Positions 62,901 through 64,000 of a stretch of 64,000 nt of DNA are shown piece after piece. The number at the start of each line of letters is the position of its first letter. The first letter of the stretch is position 1. The notes below the pieces were generated by a model. That model was not told the DNA's origin and ran no database searches. It worked only from the letters and a program-made list of their open reading frames with translations. Origin of the DNA: JBGTSJ01 sp041940305 (GTDB lineage Bacteria > Planctomycetota > Planctomycetia > Planctomycetales > Planctomycetaceae). The stretch is from the NCBI GenBank assembly GCA_041940305.1, contig JBGTSJ010000025.1:16679-80678 (forward strand). Reading direction: 5' to 3'. The position numbers were made by a program, and so were the translations under genes.

Positions 62901-64000
62901 GTGGCAAAGCTTCTGACGTTCGATGACGACGCCCGCAAACAGCTCCTTGAAGGAGCCGGCAAGCTTGCGAAGGCCGTCGCCAGCACCCTGGGCCCCCGCG
63001 GCCGCAACGCCGTGCTCGACAAGGGGTGGGGCTCACCGAAGATCACCAAGGACGGCGTGACGGTGGCTGAGGATGTGGAGCTGGAGGACAAGTTCCAGAA
63101 CTGCGGCGTGCAGCTGATCAAGGAGGCCGCTTCGAAGACCAGCGACGTCGCCGGCGACGGCACGACCACCGCGACCGTGCTCGCCGAGGCGATGTATCGC
63201 GAGGGGCTGAAGTACATCGCGGCCGGCGCCGATCCCATGTCGCTCGCCCGCGGCGTGCAGAAGGGGGTCGACAAGGTCGTCGAAGAGCTGAAGAAGCTCG
63301 CCAAGCCGGTGAAGGCGGATGACCGCAAGGCCATTGAGACGGTCGCCACGATCGCCGGCAACAACGACAAGGAGATCGGCAAGATTCTGGCCGACGCCCT
63401 GCTGCGGGTCGGCAAGGACGGTGTGATCACCGTCGAGGAAGGCCGCCAGATGCAGACGGAAGTCGAGCTGGTGGAGGGCATGCAGTTCGAGCGGGGCTAC
63501 CTGTCGCCGCACTTCGTGACGAACGAAGACGATCAGGAGTGCGTGCTCGAGAACTGCGTGATCCTGATTCACGAGGAGAAGATCTCCAGCGCCCGCAACC
63601 TGGTGCCGCTCCTGGAGCAGGTCTCCAAGGCGAACAAGCAGCTGCTGATCATCGCCGAGGATATCGAAGGCGAAGCCCTGGCGACGCTCGTGGTCAACAA
63701 GCTTCGCGGCATCCTGCGGGTGGCGGCGGTGAAGGCCCCGGGTTACGGCGATCGCCGCAAGGCCATGCTGCAGGACTTGGCGATCCTGACCGGCGGCAAG
63801 GCGCTGTTCAAGGATCTGGGCGAGAAGCTGGAGAATGTGAAGCTGAACGAACTCGGCACCGCCAAGAAGGTGACGATCGACGCCGAGGCGACGACCGTGA
63901 TCCAGGGAGGCGGAAAGCAGAAGGAAGTCGAAGGCCGCGCCCAGCAGATCCGGCAGGAGATCGAGGTTACCGACAGCGATTACGACCGCGAGAAGCTGCA
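62901..64000 (+). CDS. groL: Chaperonin GroEL, N-terminal part (runs off window)
   Basis: The GTG at 62901 follows a GAGGA ribosome site. The translation begins AKLLTFDDDARKQLLEGAGK and contains the chaperonin ATP-binding segments STLGPRGRNAVLDK, ITKDGVTVAEDVELED, VAGDGTTTATVLAEAM and AVKAPGYGDRRKAMLQD. About 366 codons are present and the end is outside the window. Unlike most groEL genes it is not preceded by groES and differs from the commonest sequence at GRNAVLDKGWGSPKITKDG. Planctomycetes often carry several groEL copies, so this may be a non-canonical paralogue. Confidence 0.95.
   Translation, partial: MAKLLTFDDDARKQLLEGAGKLAKAVASTLGPRGRNAVLDKGWGSPKITKDGVTVAEDVELEDKFQNCGVQLIKEAASKTSDVAGDGTTTATVLAEAMYREGLKYIAAGADPMSLARGVQKGVDKVVEELKKLAKPVKADDRKAIETVATIAGNNDKEIGKILADALLRVGKDGVITVEEGRQMQTEVELVEGMQFERGYLSPHFVTNEDDQECVLENCVILIHEEKISSARNLVPLLEQVSKANKQLLIIAEDIEGEALATLVVNKLRGILRVAAVKAPGYGDRRKAMLQDLAILTGGKALFKDLGEKLENVKLNELGTAKKVTIDAEATTVIQGGGKQKEVEGRAQQIRQEIEVTDSDYDREKL

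Overview
The window is chromosomal DNA from a planctomycete, high in G+C and probably of the order Planctomycetales. This is inferred from gene content. Three loci encode the planctomycete pairing of a c-type cytochrome protein (PSD1/DUF1549/DUF1553 or DUF1587-1595) with a DUF1501 or DUF1552 protein. There are also a TIGR03009-like protein, a methanogen-output-domain sensor, an FHA-ABC transporter, MJ0042-type zinc ribbons, many secreted or lipid-anchored proteins and short palindromic dispersed repeats. No rRNA, tRNA or CRISPR array was seen. About 43 genes are supported. Most lie singly or in runs of two to five, with frequent divergent and convergent neighbours.

Layout. 0.15-4.0 kb: a membrane endonuclease/exonuclease/phosphatase-fold protein, then a hybrid histidine kinase coupled to a metOD1 sensor protein. 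4.36-5.38 kb: a decayed ISAs1-family element with recognisable ends. 5.5-14.2 kb: PSD1 + DUF1501 facing DUF1552 + DUF1592 genes. 14.3-16.3 kb: a GspE/PilB-like ATPase and a STAS membrane protein. 16.5-19.6 kb: a GH32 fructan hydrolase and a secreted protein of unknown function. 19.7-28.9 kb: a signalling block with an FHA-ABC transporter overlapping a kinase-pseudokinase sensor, a divergent ribokinase-like/AAA+/RyR fusion, and ribonuclease D. 29.2-35.1 kb: a ROK regulator and the third cytochrome/DUF1501 locus. 35.1-35.9 kb: a REP-associated (Y1) transposase between palindromes. 36-50.7 kb: mixed housekeeping and secreted proteins (DUF488, lipase-like hydrolase, propeller-cytochrome, thioesterase, HhH protein, TIGR03009, metalloprotease, Gfo/Idh/MocA oxidoreductase, DUF11 protein, FlgG-like protein, thioredoxin reductase, HAD phosphatase). 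50.7-60.0 kb: a five-gene operon (TPR-TM-HEPN-like protein, MotA/TolQ/ExbB channel, two single-TM partners, PPC-like repeat protein) and an FtsX-type permease. 60.2-64.0 kb: a Csp1-like copper protein, a PQQ-propeller protein, a SUI1/YciH factor and the start of a groEL that runs off the window.

The most interesting loci are the TolQ/ExbD-like operon with a membrane-anchored HEPN-like domain, and the ribokinase-like/AAA+/RyR protein next to the kinase/FHA transporter pair. Both look like uncharacterised signalling or conflict machinery, but their function is inferred from domain content only. All assignments come from reading translated sequence and recognising motifs; no database search was run.
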